Positions 18,101 to 26,724 of a DNA stretch of 64,000 bases are shown here, in pieces. The notes under the pieces are model-generated. The model saw only the letters and a list, made by a program, of their open reading frames with translations, did no database searches and was not told the DNA's origin. Made by a program: the position numbers and the translations under genes. Position 1 is the stretch's first letter; every line of letters begins with the position of its first letter. Location of the stretch: contig NZ_AQHN01000056.1 of NCBI RefSeq assembly GCF_000359745.1, forward strand, positions 1 through 64,000, given 5' to 3'. This DNA comes from Rhizobium freirei PRF 81 (GTDB lineage: Bacteria; Pseudomonadota; Alphaproteobacteria; Rhizobiales; Rhizobiaceae).

Positions 18101-18829
18101 TCAGGTTCGGGTCGAGATCAGCAGAAACATCGGCCGCTCGCGCTCGATCGCCCAATCCGGATGCAAGGCGAGATCCTCGTCACTCGGCGACCATTCCTCG
18201 ACATGGGCGATGGCGAAGCCGGATTTGATCAGCAAGTTGAGCGTCGTGCCCATGGTCCGATGCTGCTTGACGACGCCTTCGGCGAGCCAGTTCGTCAATC
18301 TCTTGCCTTCGATCTGGTAGGAGTTCAGCGGCCAGATCCTGCCACCATCTTCATCTGTCAGCCATGCCGGCTGCCGCGGCGCCATATAGATCGGATGTTC
18401 GATCGAAAAGATCAGCCGCCCGCCGGGCTTCAACGCCCGCCGGATGGTCGCCAGAAGTCCGGCAAAATCCTCGATATAATGGAAGGCCAGGGAGCTGTAG
18501 ACAAGGTCGAAGCTCGCCTTGGGAAGCTCGAGCTTCTCCAGATCCGCGCTGTCGTAGCGAACGCGGGCATCCGTCGTCTCTGCACGGGCGCGCGCAAGCA
18601 TCTTGTCCGATACGTCAAGCCCGAGCACGCCGGCAGCGCCCTGCTCGGCTGCCCAGCGGCAGAACCATCCGAATCCGCAACCAAGATCCGCGACTTCGAG
18701 ACCGTACAAGTCCGGCAACAGGGCTCGTATGGCGGGCCATTCCGCCGCTCCAGCCAGCCCCTCTACCGACCGCTGAAGCCGGCTATAGCCTTCAAAGAAG
18801 CCTGGATCGTCGTAAATGTTCTGGGTCAT
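18101..18829 (-). CDS. Class I SAM-dependent methyltransferase (Methyltransf_11 type)
   Basis: This 242-residue methyltransferase has motif I VADLGCGFGWFCRWAAEQGA near residues 45-65, the acidic loop VLGLDVSDKML and the post-motif SLAFHYIEDFAGLLATIRRALKPGGRLIFSIEHPI. It resembles small-molecule methyltransferases of the UbiE/Smt type, but the substrate is unknown. The start MTQNIYDDPGFF has AGGAG 8 bases upstream. It converges on lspL, and the RidA gene upstream on the same strand may be co-transcribed (68-bp gap). Confidence 0.85.
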   Translation of the reverse strand: MTQNIYDDPGFFEGYSRLQRSVEGLAGAAEWPAIRALLPDLYGLEVADLGCGFGWFCRWAAEQGAAGVLGLDVSDKMLARARAETTDARVRYDSADLEKLELPKASFDLVYSSLAFHYIEDFAGLLATIRRALKPGGRLIFSIEHPIYMAPRQPAWLTDEDGGRIWPLNSYQIEGKRLTNWLAEGVVKQHRTMGTTLNLLIKSGFAIAHVEEWSPSDEDLALHPDWAIERERPMFLLISTRT

Positions 18830-18897
18830 GACGGTCTCCTGAACCTCGCTAGCCGGTCCAGCGGTGCTGGCTGCCGAAGCCGCGGCCGCTGCGCAGG

Positions 18898-19287
18898 TCA
18901 CATCACTTTCGCCGCCGTAACCTCGACCTCCACCAGAAACTCGGCACGGGTAAACCCGCCGACGATCAGGAGCGTCGAGACGGGTTGGGGATCCTGAATA
19001 TAGCGGTCCCGCACGGCCATATAGGCGGGAAAGTCCTCGCGCGTGGTCACGAAGCCGGCGATGCGGATCACGTCGGCAAAGCTCATGCCGGCATCGTCAA
19101 GGATAGCGTTGATCGCTCTGAAACACAGATCGGCCTGCAATGTGACATCAGGCGGAATGCGGTCGTCGAGACCGATACCGAGCTGACCGGATGTGACCAG
19201 AAGACTGGCGCCCGGCGGCACCAGCAGACCATGATTGTAATTGCCGAAAGGACGGCGGACGGACGGCGGATTGAATATCTTCTTCAT
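18898..19287 (-). CDS. RidA (YjgF/UK114) family protein
   Basis: RidA proteins hydrolyse reactive enamines/imines made by PLP enzymes, although many paralogues are catabolic. The 129-residue product has the RidA fold signatures VTSGQLGIGLDDRIPPDVTLQADLCFRAINAILDDAGMSFADVIRIAGFVT and ends with VGGFTRAEFLVEVEVTA. The catalytic arginine expected near position 105 in true RidA is replaced (PVSTLLIVGGFTRAEFLVEV), so it may belong to an Rid2-7 subgroup. The start MKKIF has AGGAGT upstream. It probably shares a transcript with the methyltransferase downstream. Confidence 0.85.
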   Translation of the reverse strand: MKKIFNPPSVRRPFGNYNHGLLVPPGASLLVTSGQLGIGLDDRIPPDVTLQADLCFRAINAILDDAGMSFADVIRIAGFVTTREDFPAYMAVRDRYIQDPQPVSTLLIVGGFTRAEFLVEVEVTAAKVM

Positions 19288-19347
19288 CGATATCGACTCC
19301 TCGTGATTGGGAGATTTCAGCATTTTGAGATTGAGCCGACAAGCCGT

Positions 19348-20247
19348 TCAATGCGCTTGTGCGGAAGTAACCGCACGATTCCGCCGAACCTCCAGCAGGA
19401 TATGACCGAAAAGCGCGGCAAGGACGATCGGCCCGCCGATCAGCGTTGCCGTCGACGGACGCTCGGCAAAGACCATCCAGACCCATAGCGGCGTCAACGG
19501 CACTTCGAGCGCCGTCAACAGCGCTGCATCGGAGGCCGGCACGAGCCGTGAGCCGAATGTGTAAAGACTGAGGCCCATGGCATTCTGAACGATGCCGAAG
19601 GCGATGATCAGACCGAGATCCTGTCCCGATACGGTAAGCGGCGAAGCAAACCAGAAGGTAATGAAGGAACAGAGCCAGGCGGAAAGCGCCATGGCCGGCA
19701 GCATCGGCACATCGCGGTGCCGCCGCATGACGACGGCAAGGGCTGCGACCGTCAGCGTCATGATCGCGGCCAACCCCTTGCCCAGCCAGCTGCCGCCATC
19801 GCTCGCATGCCCGGAAAGCATGACGAGAACACCGATGAAGGCAATGCCGCTGGCGATGAGCGTCCTCATATTCGGACGCTCGCCGATGAAGAGAAAGGCT
19901 ACGCCCGCGGTTGCGAAAGGCACGGTCGCATAGATGACCATGGCGTCGGCAACCGACGTATAATAGATCGAGCCGATCCCGCTGATCATCGACGCCGTCG
20001 AAAAAATCGTTGCAGCCAGCGAAGGGCCGCGCATGGAGCGCAGGATGTGCCATGCGCGGCCACGTTCGATGTAGAGAAAAAGCGTAAATACGCCGAGGCC
20101 GGAAACGATGCCGCGGCAGAACAGAATGGTCATGAGGTCGGCATGGATAGCGCGCACGAACAGGCCGGATGTCGACCAAGCCAGCGCCGAAAGCGCCACG
20201 TAGGTCACGCCGAATCTGTATTGTTGCTGTTCCGCAAGCGTTACCAT
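19348..20247 (-). CDS. DMT-superfamily (EamA) inner-membrane transporter
   Basis: A 299-residue protein with about ten transmembrane helices in two EamA repeats. The first repeat starts YVALSALAWSTSGLFVRAIHADLMTILFCRG and the second follows the ASGIAFIGVLVMLSG segment, with characteristic EVPLTPLWVWMVFAERPS near the C terminus. The family exports amino acids, nucleosides or other small metabolites; the substrate cannot be read here. GGGGGAG sits just ahead of the ATG at 20247 (MVTLAEQQQ). It lies 60 bases upstream of the RidA start and may form an operon with RidA and the methyltransferase. Confidence 0.88.
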   Translation of the reverse strand: MVTLAEQQQYRFGVTYVALSALAWSTSGLFVRAIHADLMTILFCRGIVSGLGVFTLFLYIERGRAWHILRSMRGPSLAATIFSTASMISGIGSIYYTSVADAMVIYATVPFATAGVAFLFIGERPNMRTLIASGIAFIGVLVMLSGHASDGGSWLGKGLAAIMTLTVAALAVVMRRHRDVPMLPAMALSAWLCSFITFWFASPLTVSGQDLGLIIAFGIVQNAMGLSLYTFGSRLVPASDAALLTALEVPLTPLWVWMVFAERPSTATLIGGPIVLAALFGHILLEVRRNRAVTSAQAH

Positions 20248-20501
20248 CAACTCCCCCCGTCGCATTGCGGCAGATCATTAGCGATGAGCAACGGAGGCCA
20301 CAAGCAAAGCTTGGGCCGCAGCACGTTGCGGCTGCCGGAAGGTGGTGAGGGTTGCAGGAAGGCCACGCTTCCTCAACCCGGTACTGGCGGCGGCCGGCGC
20401 GTCTTGAGTGCGGCGCCAATCTCATTCATCTGATCATATTAATCTTGCAGATATTCTCTGCCGCTCTACGGTCTGCACGGTTTCGATCGAGGGAGAATCA
20501 G

Positions 20502-20927
20502 TTGCGCCTGCTGTCAGCCACCTTGTTTGCGTGCGGCTGCGTCAGCCTTGTCGATGGTCCCCTGTGGCCCCCGGCGGAGACCTACATCGATACGACGGTG
20601 CAGTGCAGTCAAAGCAGCGATCCTGCCCGTTGCCGGCATAATCGCGACCGGTGGAAGGCCGAGTATGACGAAGCCATCGCCGGCGGATATCGAGCGCAGA
20701 AACATGTTGCCTTGTGCCTGAGCACCGGCTGCGACGGGGCGATCCAGCCCGACAAGATGCTCGGCTGCGCCTGGCGTATCGTCATCGCCGATGTAACGCA
20801 CGCTCAGCCGGACAGCATGGATATCGCCAATCTCAATCGTTTCTGTGGAACGGACTATATCGACGCGAAGGGGAAGCTCGCAGCCGCCTCGCAAGCCAAA
20901 GCGATGCAGCAGCAGATCGGCAAGTAA
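20502..20927 (+). CDS. Small putative lipoprotein of unknown function
   Basis: A TTG-start frame with GAGGGAG 10 bases upstream encodes 141 residues. The N terminus (LRLLSATLFACGCVSL) reads as a short signal peptide with a lipobox-like cysteine, and the mature part is polar and Cys-rich (CSQSSDPARCRHNRD, CLSTGCDGA, LGCAWR). I recognise no family. An extended frame back to 20352 is possible but loses the signal peptide. The gap before it (20248-20501) shows nothing else. The stop codon lies inside a perfect 23-bp inverted repeat. Confidence 0.6.
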   Translation: MRLLSATLFACGCVSLVDGPLWPPAETYIDTTVQCSQSSDPARCRHNRDRWKAEYDEAIAGGYRAQKHVALCLSTGCDGAIQPDKMLGCAWRIVIADVTHAQPDSMDIANLNRFCGTDYIDAKGKLAAASQAKAMQQQIGK

Positions 20928-20971
20928 CTGGCCGCGGAACAGCCTATAGCTGTTCCGCGGCCAGTTACTTG
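20921..20971. terminator. Perfect 23-bp inverted repeat between convergent genes
   Basis: The arms 20921-20943 and 20949-20971 are exactly complementary, with the 5-base loop CTATA. The left arm includes the lipoprotein stop codon (20925-20927), and the right arm ends 7 bases before the facing hydrolase stop. There is no long T-run on either side, so it may act as a bidirectional terminator by stem stability alone. Confidence 0.7.
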
Positions 20972-20978
20972 ATCGACT

Positions 20979-21590
20979 TTACGCGTAGAGTGCGAGGAAG
21001 GTGCGGATAGCCTCGATCTCGTTCGGCCTGATGTCATGACCGCCGGCATGCCATTCCATCGTCACCTGTGCCTCTTGCCGGGCAAAGTAGTCGGCGAGCG
21101 CCTTGGTGACCGGTGCGGGCGCGATCGGGTCGCGTTCGCCCGCTGTGATCAGCACACGCCTGCCCTGCAGCCTGGCATTGTCCTTCGGCTGGAACGGGAT
21201 GAGCGGATGCATCAGCACTGCAGCATCGAAGAGGTCGCCTTGCTCGATCAGCACGTTGGCAAGGATATTGGCGCCATTGGAGAAGCCAAGCCCGAGCACC
21301 TGCGATGCACCGTATTCGGCAGCAAGGCTCGAGACGTAGTTCGCCATCTTTTCCGTCGCGCGGGCAAGATCGGCCATGTCGTAGACGCCCTCGCCCGTCC
21401 GACGGAAAAAGCGGGCAGCGCCATATTCCGAGACGTCGCCGCGCGGCGACACGATGGTCGCGTCCGGCAGCAGACGGGCGGCGAAATCGAAGAACTGGTT
21501 CTCGTCGCCGCCGGTGCCGTGGAAAGTAAAGAAAATCGGCTTTCCGGGTGCACCGGCCTTCAACCGGTGCACATAGCTCGTGTCAGTCAT
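20979..21590 (-). CDS. Alpha/beta-hydrolase, phospholipase/carboxylesterase family (MhqD-like)
   Basis: A 203-residue serine hydrolase with the complete triad: the nucleophile in GLGFSNGANI, the aspartate in GERDPIAPAP, and the histidine in WHAGGHDIRPNE. The oxyanion strand is FFTFHGTGGDENQFF. Size and motifs fit the YpfH/YodD (MhqD) esterases. It lies 14 bases after the stop of the ring-cleaving dioxygenase gene, the same pairing as mhqO and mhqD in firmicutes, which detoxify quinones. This context favours hydrolysis of a ring-cleavage product. The exact substrate is inferred. Confidence 0.85.
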   Translation of the reverse strand: MTDTSYVHRLKAGAPGKPIFFTFHGTGGDENQFFDFAARLLPDATIVSPRGDVSEYGAARFFRRTGEGVYDMADLARATEKMANYVSSLAAEYGASQVLGLGFSNGANILANVLIEQGDLFDAAVLMHPLIPFQPKDNARLQGRRVLITAGERDPIAPAPVTKALADYFARQEAQVTMEWHAGGHDIRPNEIEAIRTFLALYA

Positions 21591-21604
21591 GGTCTTTCCT
21601 CCGA

Positions 21605-22537
21605 TTAGCCTTCCAGCGGCTCCAGATGCTGCTCGATCAAGCCGCGCAGATGCGCATGCTGTTCGGGCAGTTTCAGTGCCTCGCCGAGATGAGCCGTATC
21701 CTCATCGCGGTTGAAGCCGGGCTCATTGGTGGCGACTTCGAACAGCACGCCGCCCGGCGTGCGGAAATAGATCGCCCAGAAGTAGTCGCGGTCGATGACC
21801 GGCGTGACCTGATAGCCTGTGTCCATCAGCGCCTTGCGTACCTCGAGCTGCTTTGCGCGGTTCTCGACGGCAAAGGCGACGTGGTGGACGGAGCCGGCGC
21901 CCGGAAGCGCGCGGTTGATGTTCGGCATGGTCTCAAGATCGACATAGTCGGCACCGTTGCCGCCGGGAATGGCAAGGCGCTTGATGCCCTCATGCGTGTC
22001 GACGACTTCGTAGCCCATGTATTTCAGCAGTTCGGCCGTGGCGCCCTCGTCCCTGAGCCGCATGGCGACGGAATGGAAGCCCCTGATGGCATGCTCGGCA
22101 TCGACGCCGTTGTGCGTCCAGGGCAGGCGCTTGTCGTCCTTGACCTCGACAAGCGCGAAGCCGTCGCCATCGGGACCGGCAAAATGCAGGCGCTTCTGGC
22201 CGAAGGATTCGTCGGTCTTCAAAGCTTCAACGCCGTGCTGACCCAGCCGTTCGGTCCAATAGCCGATTGCGCCTTCCGGAACGGAGAAGACCGTATTGCC
22301 GACTTCGCCTGTACCTGGACGACCGCGCGCCATTTTCGGGAACGGGAAGTAGGTCATGATCGTGCCGGGCGTACCGATCTCGTCACCGTAATAGAGGTGA
22401 TAGACATCGGGAGCGTCGAAATTCACCGTCTTCTTGACGCGGCGCAGGCCGAGCGTGTCGGTGAAGAACTTGTTGTTGGTGCGGGCGTCTTCCGCCATCG
22501 AGGTAACGTGGTGAAGACCTTTGATCTGATTAAGCAT
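21605..22537 (-). CDS. Ring-cleaving dioxygenase, glyoxalase superfamily (MhqO-like)
   Basis: A 310-residue extradiol-type dioxygenase built of two vicinal-oxygen-chelate modules. Metal ligands fit the family: an N-terminal histidine in IKGLHHVTSMAEDARTNN, a second in SVHHVAFAVENRA, and a glutamate in PGGVLFEVATNEPGF near residue 265. The family (MhqA/MhqO/LinE-like) opens hydroquinones using Fe(II). The stop is 14 bases from the hydrolase start, so the two are co-transcribed. A perfect 8-bp inverted repeat at 22649-22672, about 110 bases upstream of the start, is a likely operator; no regulator is encoded next to it. Confidence 0.9.
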   Translation of the reverse strand: MLNQIKGLHHVTSMAEDARTNNKFFTDTLGLRRVKKTVNFDAPDVYHLYYGDEIGTPGTIMTYFPFPKMARGRPGTGEVGNTVFSVPEGAIGYWTERLGQHGVEALKTDESFGQKRLHFAGPDGDGFALVEVKDDKRLPWTHNGVDAEHAIRGFHSVAMRLRDEGATAELLKYMGYEVVDTHEGIKRLAIPGGNGADYVDLETMPNINRALPGAGSVHHVAFAVENRAKQLEVRKALMDTGYQVTPVIDRDYFWAIYFRTPGGVLFEVATNEPGFNRDEDTAHLGEALKLPEQHAHLRGLIEQHLEPLEG

Positions 22538-22648
22538 CTCTAACCCCTTGTCTCGCCTGCACCGGCAGGCGTTTCTGATGGGCAGAAGATGGTCTCAGAG
22601 ACGGTGTTCCGATAGCCCCCAATAGCCAAACGGATTGTCTTCAATGAG

Positions 22649-22672
22649 TGAACGATAAATTCTGATCGTTCA
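22649..22672. promoter_or_regulatory. Inverted repeat upstream of the ring-cleavage operon
   Basis: TGAACGAT (22649-22656) and ATCGTTCA (22665-22672) are perfect arms separated by 8 bases. The site lies between the dioxygenase start (22537) and the end of ung. The length and A/T-rich centre suit a LysR- or MarR-type regulator. Confidence 0.5.
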
Positions 22673-22704
22673 ATAGGACGCAATACCTTCCGAAAAGCGA
22701 CGCC

Positions 22705-23406
22705 TCACGACGCTTCCGGATTGCTCGGCAGAGCCCAGTCGATCGGATCCCTGCCATGTTCGGCCAGATAGGCATTGGCCTTGGAAAAATGCCGGCAGCC
22801 GAGGAAGCCATTATGGGCCGATAGCGGCGACGGATGTGCCGCCTTTAGCACCAGATGGCGTTCGGTATCGACAAAGGCGGCCTTCTTCTGCGCGTAGGAG
22901 CCCCAGAGCATGAAGACGACGCCGTCGCATTCGTCGTTGACCCTGCGGATGACGGCATCTGTGAAGCGCTCCCAGCCCTTGCCCTGATGCGATGCGGCCT
23001 GCGATTCCTCGACCGTCAGCACGCTGTTGAGCAGGAGTACGCCCTGTTTCGCCCAGCTTTCCAGAAAGCCGTGGCGGGCCGGCGGAATGCCGAGATCCGT
23101 CTCAAGCTCCTTGTAGATATTGACCAGCGACGGCGGAATGCGCACACCGGGGCGAACGCTGAAGCACAGCCCATGCGCCTGGCCGAAGCCGTGATAAGGA
23201 TCCTGCCCGAGGATAACGACCTGCACCTCGTCGAGCGGGGTCAGATCCAGCGCCCGGAAATACTCGCTGCCACGGGGGAAGATCACCCGACCGCGCTGCT
23301 TTTCCTCGACAAGAAAAGCCTTGAGCTGCTGCATGTAAGGGCTCTCGAATTCCGGAGACAGCGCCTCTTTCCAGCTCTCCTCAAGCTTGATATTCGCTTC
23401 CGCCAT
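22705..23406 (-). CDS. ung: Uracil-DNA glycosylase
   Basis: Ung removes uracil from DNA, starting base-excision repair. The 233-residue family-1 enzyme has the water-activating loop [21 protein letters not shown] and the minor-groove loop [17 protein letters not shown], plus [28 protein letters not shown]. Length and motifs are normal. The start [10 protein letters not shown] is the family start. It is not close enough to the dioxygenase or YciB gene to call an operon. Confidence 0.97.
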   Translation of the reverse strand: MAEANIKLEESWKEALSPEFESPYMQQLKAFLVEEKQRGRVIFPRGSEYFRALDLTPLDEVQVVILGQDPYHGFGQAHGLCFSVRPGVRIPPSLVNIYKELETDLGIPPARHGFLESWAKQGVLLLNSVLTVEESQAASHQGKGWERFTDAVIRRVNDECDGVVFMLWGSYAQKKAAFVDTERHLVLKAAHPSPLSAHNGFLGCRHFSKANAYLAEHGRDPIDWALPSNPEAS

Positions 23407-23553
23407 TGATCATGCCTCCATCTTCGTCAGCAATCCGATTGAGGGCGAAAGCGCCGGCAAGTCAAGGAAAGGACGTCCATTGCGGCAGGCAGATCACAGC
23501 TTTCCGGCAATAGCGCTTCGATGCCGACCTATGTTGGCAACGATGGCCAGGCC

Positions 23554-24177
23554 TCAAGCGGACGTTGCTAGCGATTGCGTCCTCACTCCCGTCGAGATCA
23601 GCAAAGCGTCGCGTTCGGCCTCAGGCATGGCGCGCACCCGTCGCCTCACCGTAAGGCGGATCGCAGCAAATCCGGCCAGCATCAGCACAACTTTGCTGCC
23701 GATGCCGAAGGCCGGCATGACGACCGCCCATGTGGATAGATCAAAGGCGATCGCAACGAAGGCATTGAGCGCAGCAGACAGGAACATCAGGCCAGCCCAG
23801 GCGAAGCCCACATAAGTGGCGACATCCGATGCGACCGACCGCGCGATGGCGGGCAGATACCGGTTCATCCAACCCGGCTTCAGCATCACGACGCCGACAA
23901 TCGAATAGATGACGCTCGGCTTGAACAGCACGAAACGCGGATCATCCGTCAGCAGCGTTGCCGCACCGGCGGCAATGACCAGAAAGAGGCTGAGCCACTC
24001 CATGACCTCGATGGGCTTGCCTCGAATGAATTGAACTCCGATCTGGAGAAGACCAAGCGCAATCGCCAGACATGTCGCAAGCGTGGCGTCGTGCGTTAAC
24101 GACAGCAAAACGACGAAAAACAGACTCGAGGCCAGATCGGCAAGCAGCAGCCTGGCCGCATCGAAAAAGCTTCTCAC
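23554..24177 (-). CDS. YciB/IspZ-family inner-membrane protein
   Basis: A 207-residue integral membrane protein with about five or six helices. It carries the YciB/septation-protein-A pattern in its middle: VMEWLSLFLVIAAGAATLLTDDPRFVLFKPSVIYSIVGVVMLKPGWMNRYLP. YciB-type proteins act in envelope integrity and intracellular septation, but this copy is a divergent member with a basic, hydrophilic C terminus (RRRVRAMPEAERD). Its neighbours give no functional clue. Confidence 0.75.
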   Translation of the reverse strand: MRSFFDAARLLLADLASSLFFVVLLSLTHDATLATCLAIALGLLQIGVQFIRGKPIEVMEWLSLFLVIAAGAATLLTDDPRFVLFKPSVIYSIVGVVMLKPGWMNRYLPAIARSVASDVATYVGFAWAGLMFLSAALNAFVAIAFDLSTWAVVMPAFGIGSKVVLMLAGFAAIRLTVRRRVRAMPEAERDALLISTGVRTQSLATSA

Positions 24178-24267
24178 CGCACCCGACCCTTATTGCGACG
24201 CTAGCGAAGGTTCATAAGGCCCCAGACCACCATTATCAAGGCGACTGCCCGCAATCCCCTTCCGCAA

Positions 24268-26715
24268 TCACCCCTTGATCCGCGCCATCTGCGGATCATA
24301 GAGCGGCTTTAGCGAAACCTGACACGGCACGCGGCTCTGCGCGACATCGAGCTCGTAACGGCCGGACAACACAAAATCCTCCGTCACGCCGCCGGGATCG
24401 CGGACATAGCCGTAGCCGATGGCTTTGCCGATCGTGTAGCCATAGCCGCCGCTCGACAGCCAGCCGACGCGCTGGCCGTCGCGATAGATAGTCTCGCGAC
24501 CGAGAAGCACGATTTCGGGATCGTCGGGCACGAAGCAGGCAAGCATCTTCTTCACGCCGGAGGCCAGTTGCCGCTCGATCGCCTCCCGGCCGCGGAAGGC
24601 TATGTCCTTCTTCATCTTCACCGCCCAGGCAAGCCCGGCTTCGACCGGTGTATGATCCGGCCCGATATCGGAGCCCCAGGCGCGATAGCCCTTCTCCAGC
24701 CGGCAGCTCTCGATGGCACGATAGCCGGCGTTGACGAGACCGTGCTCGCGTCCGGCCACCATCAGTACGTCATAGACGGTGGCCGCATATTCCACCGGCA
24801 CATGCAGCTCATAACCGAGCTCACCAACATAGGTGATGCGCAGCGCCCGCACCGGGCAGCCGGCGATGCCGACGGTCCTCACCTTGCCGAAGGGGGATGC
24901 GGCGTTCGAAACGTCGGCCGAGGTCACGGCCTGCAATATCTCGCGCGACTTCGGCCCCATTAGCGACAACACGGAATAGGCAGAGGTCACATCCACCAGC
25001 TCCGCATGCATCTCGGATGGAATGTTGCGGGCGATCCAGTCAAAGTCATGGGTGGCGAAGCCGGTGCCCGTCGTGAGGTAGAATTCGTCCTCGGCGATGC
25101 GGGCGACGGTGACATCGCATTCGATGCCGCCGCGGTCGTTCAGCATTTGAGTATAGGTCAAAGAACCGACGGGCTTAGCCACATCATTGGCGGCAATCCA
25201 CGACATTGCAGCCTCTGCATCCCTGCCCTTCAGCACGAATTTGGCAAAGGAGGTTTGATCGAAGATGACGGCGGCCTCGCGCACCGCCTTGTGCTCGCGA
25301 CCGACGGCGTCGAACCAGTTCTGACGGCCATAGGTATAGACATCCTTTGGCTCCTCGCCGGCAAAGAGATCGGCAAACCAGTTCGGCCGCTCCCAGCCGA
25401 GCTTTTCACCAAAGCAGGCGCCCTGCGCCTTCAGCCGGTCGTAAAGCGGCGACTTCCGGCAGGGCCTGCCGCTGGAATGCTCCTCGAAGGGCCAGGCCAT
25501 GGTGTAGTGCTTACCATAGGCTTCCAGCGTGCGAGTGCGCACCCAGTCGGTGTCGAAATGCGGGCGGCCAAAGCGCCTGATATCGACCGGCCAGAGGTCA
25601 TAGGGCGGCTCGCCCTTGGCGACCCATTCGGCAAGCGCCATGCCGGCCCCGCCGGCCGAGGCGATGCCGAAGGCATTGAAGCCTGCGCCGACGAAGAAAT
25701 TCTTCAGCTCCGGCGCTTCGCCGAGGATGAAGTTGCCATCAGGCGTAAAGCTTTCCGGACCGCAGAGCAGCTGCTTGACGCCGGCCGTCTGCAGCGCCGG
25801 CACGCGCACCAGCGCCTGCTCCATGATCTGCTCGAAATGATCGAAATTGCTGTCGAGAAGCGTGTAATGGAAATCTTTCGGAATGCCGTCGAGCGCCCAG
25901 GGGATGGGATTGGGCTCGTAGCCGCCCATCACCAGCCCGCCGACCTCCTCCTTGTAATAGGTCAGGCGGTCCGGATCGCGCAGCGTCGGCAGGTTGGAGG
26001 GTACGCCAAAGGATTCGGTGATGAGATATTGATGCTCGACAGAGACCAGCGGCACGTTGACGCCGAAACGGCCGGCGAAGGTCCGCGTCCACTGCCCTGC
26101 GCAGACGACGACGCGCTCGCATTCGATGCGGCCTCTCTCGGTGATGACAGCGCGAATCCGGCCCTTGTCGATCTCCAGATCGAGAACTTCGGTATCCTCG
26201 AAGATCGACACACCGCTCATGCGGGCGCCCTTCGCCAGCGCCTGGGTGATATCGGAGGGATTGGCCTGCCCGTCGGTCGGCAGGAAGGCGGCGCCGACGA
26301 GATCATCCACATCCATCAGCGGCCACAGATTGAGCGCTTCCTGCGGCGTCAAAAGATGCATCTGCAGGCCGAAGGACTGCGCCGTCGTCGCCTGCCGCTT
26401 GACCTCCGTCCAGCGCTCCTCGTTGCAGGCGAGACGCAGACCGCCATTCATCTTCCAGCCTGTGGCGAGCCCCGTCTCCGCCTCGAGCTTCTTGTAGAGA
26501 TCGACGGAATAGCCAAGCATCTGCGTGATGTTGGCGCTGGTTCGCAGCTGGCCGACGAGACCGGCGGCATGGAACGTCGTGCCCGAAGTCAGCTTCTTGC
26601 GCTCCAGCAGCACCGTGTCGGTGAAGCCGAGCTTGCCGAGATGGTAGGCGGTCGAGCAGCCGATGATGCCGCCGCCGATGACGACGGTTTTCGCTGTGGC
26701 CGGCAGTTCCTTCAT
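24268..26715 (-). CDS. FAD-dependent dehydrogenase fused to a GcvT aminomethyltransferase domain (dimethylglycine/sarcosine dehydrogenase family)
   Basis: An 815-residue two-part enzyme. The N-terminal DAO domain (about 10-380) has the FAD motif VVIGGGIIGCSTAYH with G14-x-G16-xx-G19. A linking FAO_M segment follows, then a tetrahydrofolate-binding GcvT domain (about 430-800) with LMGPKSREILQ and GYRAIESCRLEKGYRAWGSDI. Enzymes of this build demethylate dimethylglycine or sarcosine and pass the methylene group to folate. Many rhizobial paralogues have unknown substrates. The kinase gene upstream ends 9 bases before the start, so they form an operon. Confidence 0.9.
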   Translation of the reverse strand: MKELPATAKTVVIGGGIIGCSTAYHLGKLGFTDTVLLERKKLTSGTTFHAAGLVGQLRTSANITQMLGYSVDLYKKLEAETGLATGWKMNGGLRLACNEERWTEVKRQATTAQSFGLQMHLLTPQEALNLWPLMDVDDLVGAAFLPTDGQANPSDITQALAKGARMSGVSIFEDTEVLDLEIDKGRIRAVITERGRIECERVVVCAGQWTRTFAGRFGVNVPLVSVEHQYLITESFGVPSNLPTLRDPDRLTYYKEEVGGLVMGGYEPNPIPWALDGIPKDFHYTLLDSNFDHFEQIMEQALVRVPALQTAGVKQLLCGPESFTPDGNFILGEAPELKNFFVGAGFNAFGIASAGGAGMALAEWVAKGEPPYDLWPVDIRRFGRPHFDTDWVRTRTLEAYGKHYTMAWPFEEHSSGRPCRKSPLYDRLKAQGACFGEKLGWERPNWFADLFAGEEPKDVYTYGRQNWFDAVGREHKAVREAAVIFDQTSFAKFVLKGRDAEAAMSWIAANDVAKPVGSLTYTQMLNDRGGIECDVTVARIAEDEFYLTTGTGFATHDFDWIARNIPSEMHAELVDVTSAYSVLSLMGPKSREILQAVTSADVSNAASPFGKVRTVGIAGCPVRALRITYVGELGYELHVPVEYAATVYDVLMVAGREHGLVNAGYRAIESCRLEKGYRAWGSDIGPDHTPVEAGLAWAVKMKKDIAFRGREAIERQLASGVKKMLACFVPDDPEIVLLGRETIYRDGQRVGWLSSGGYGYTIGKAIGYGYVRDPGGVTEDFVLSGRYELDVAQSRVPCQVSLKPLYDPQMARIKG

Positions 26716-26724
26716 CGTGTCACC

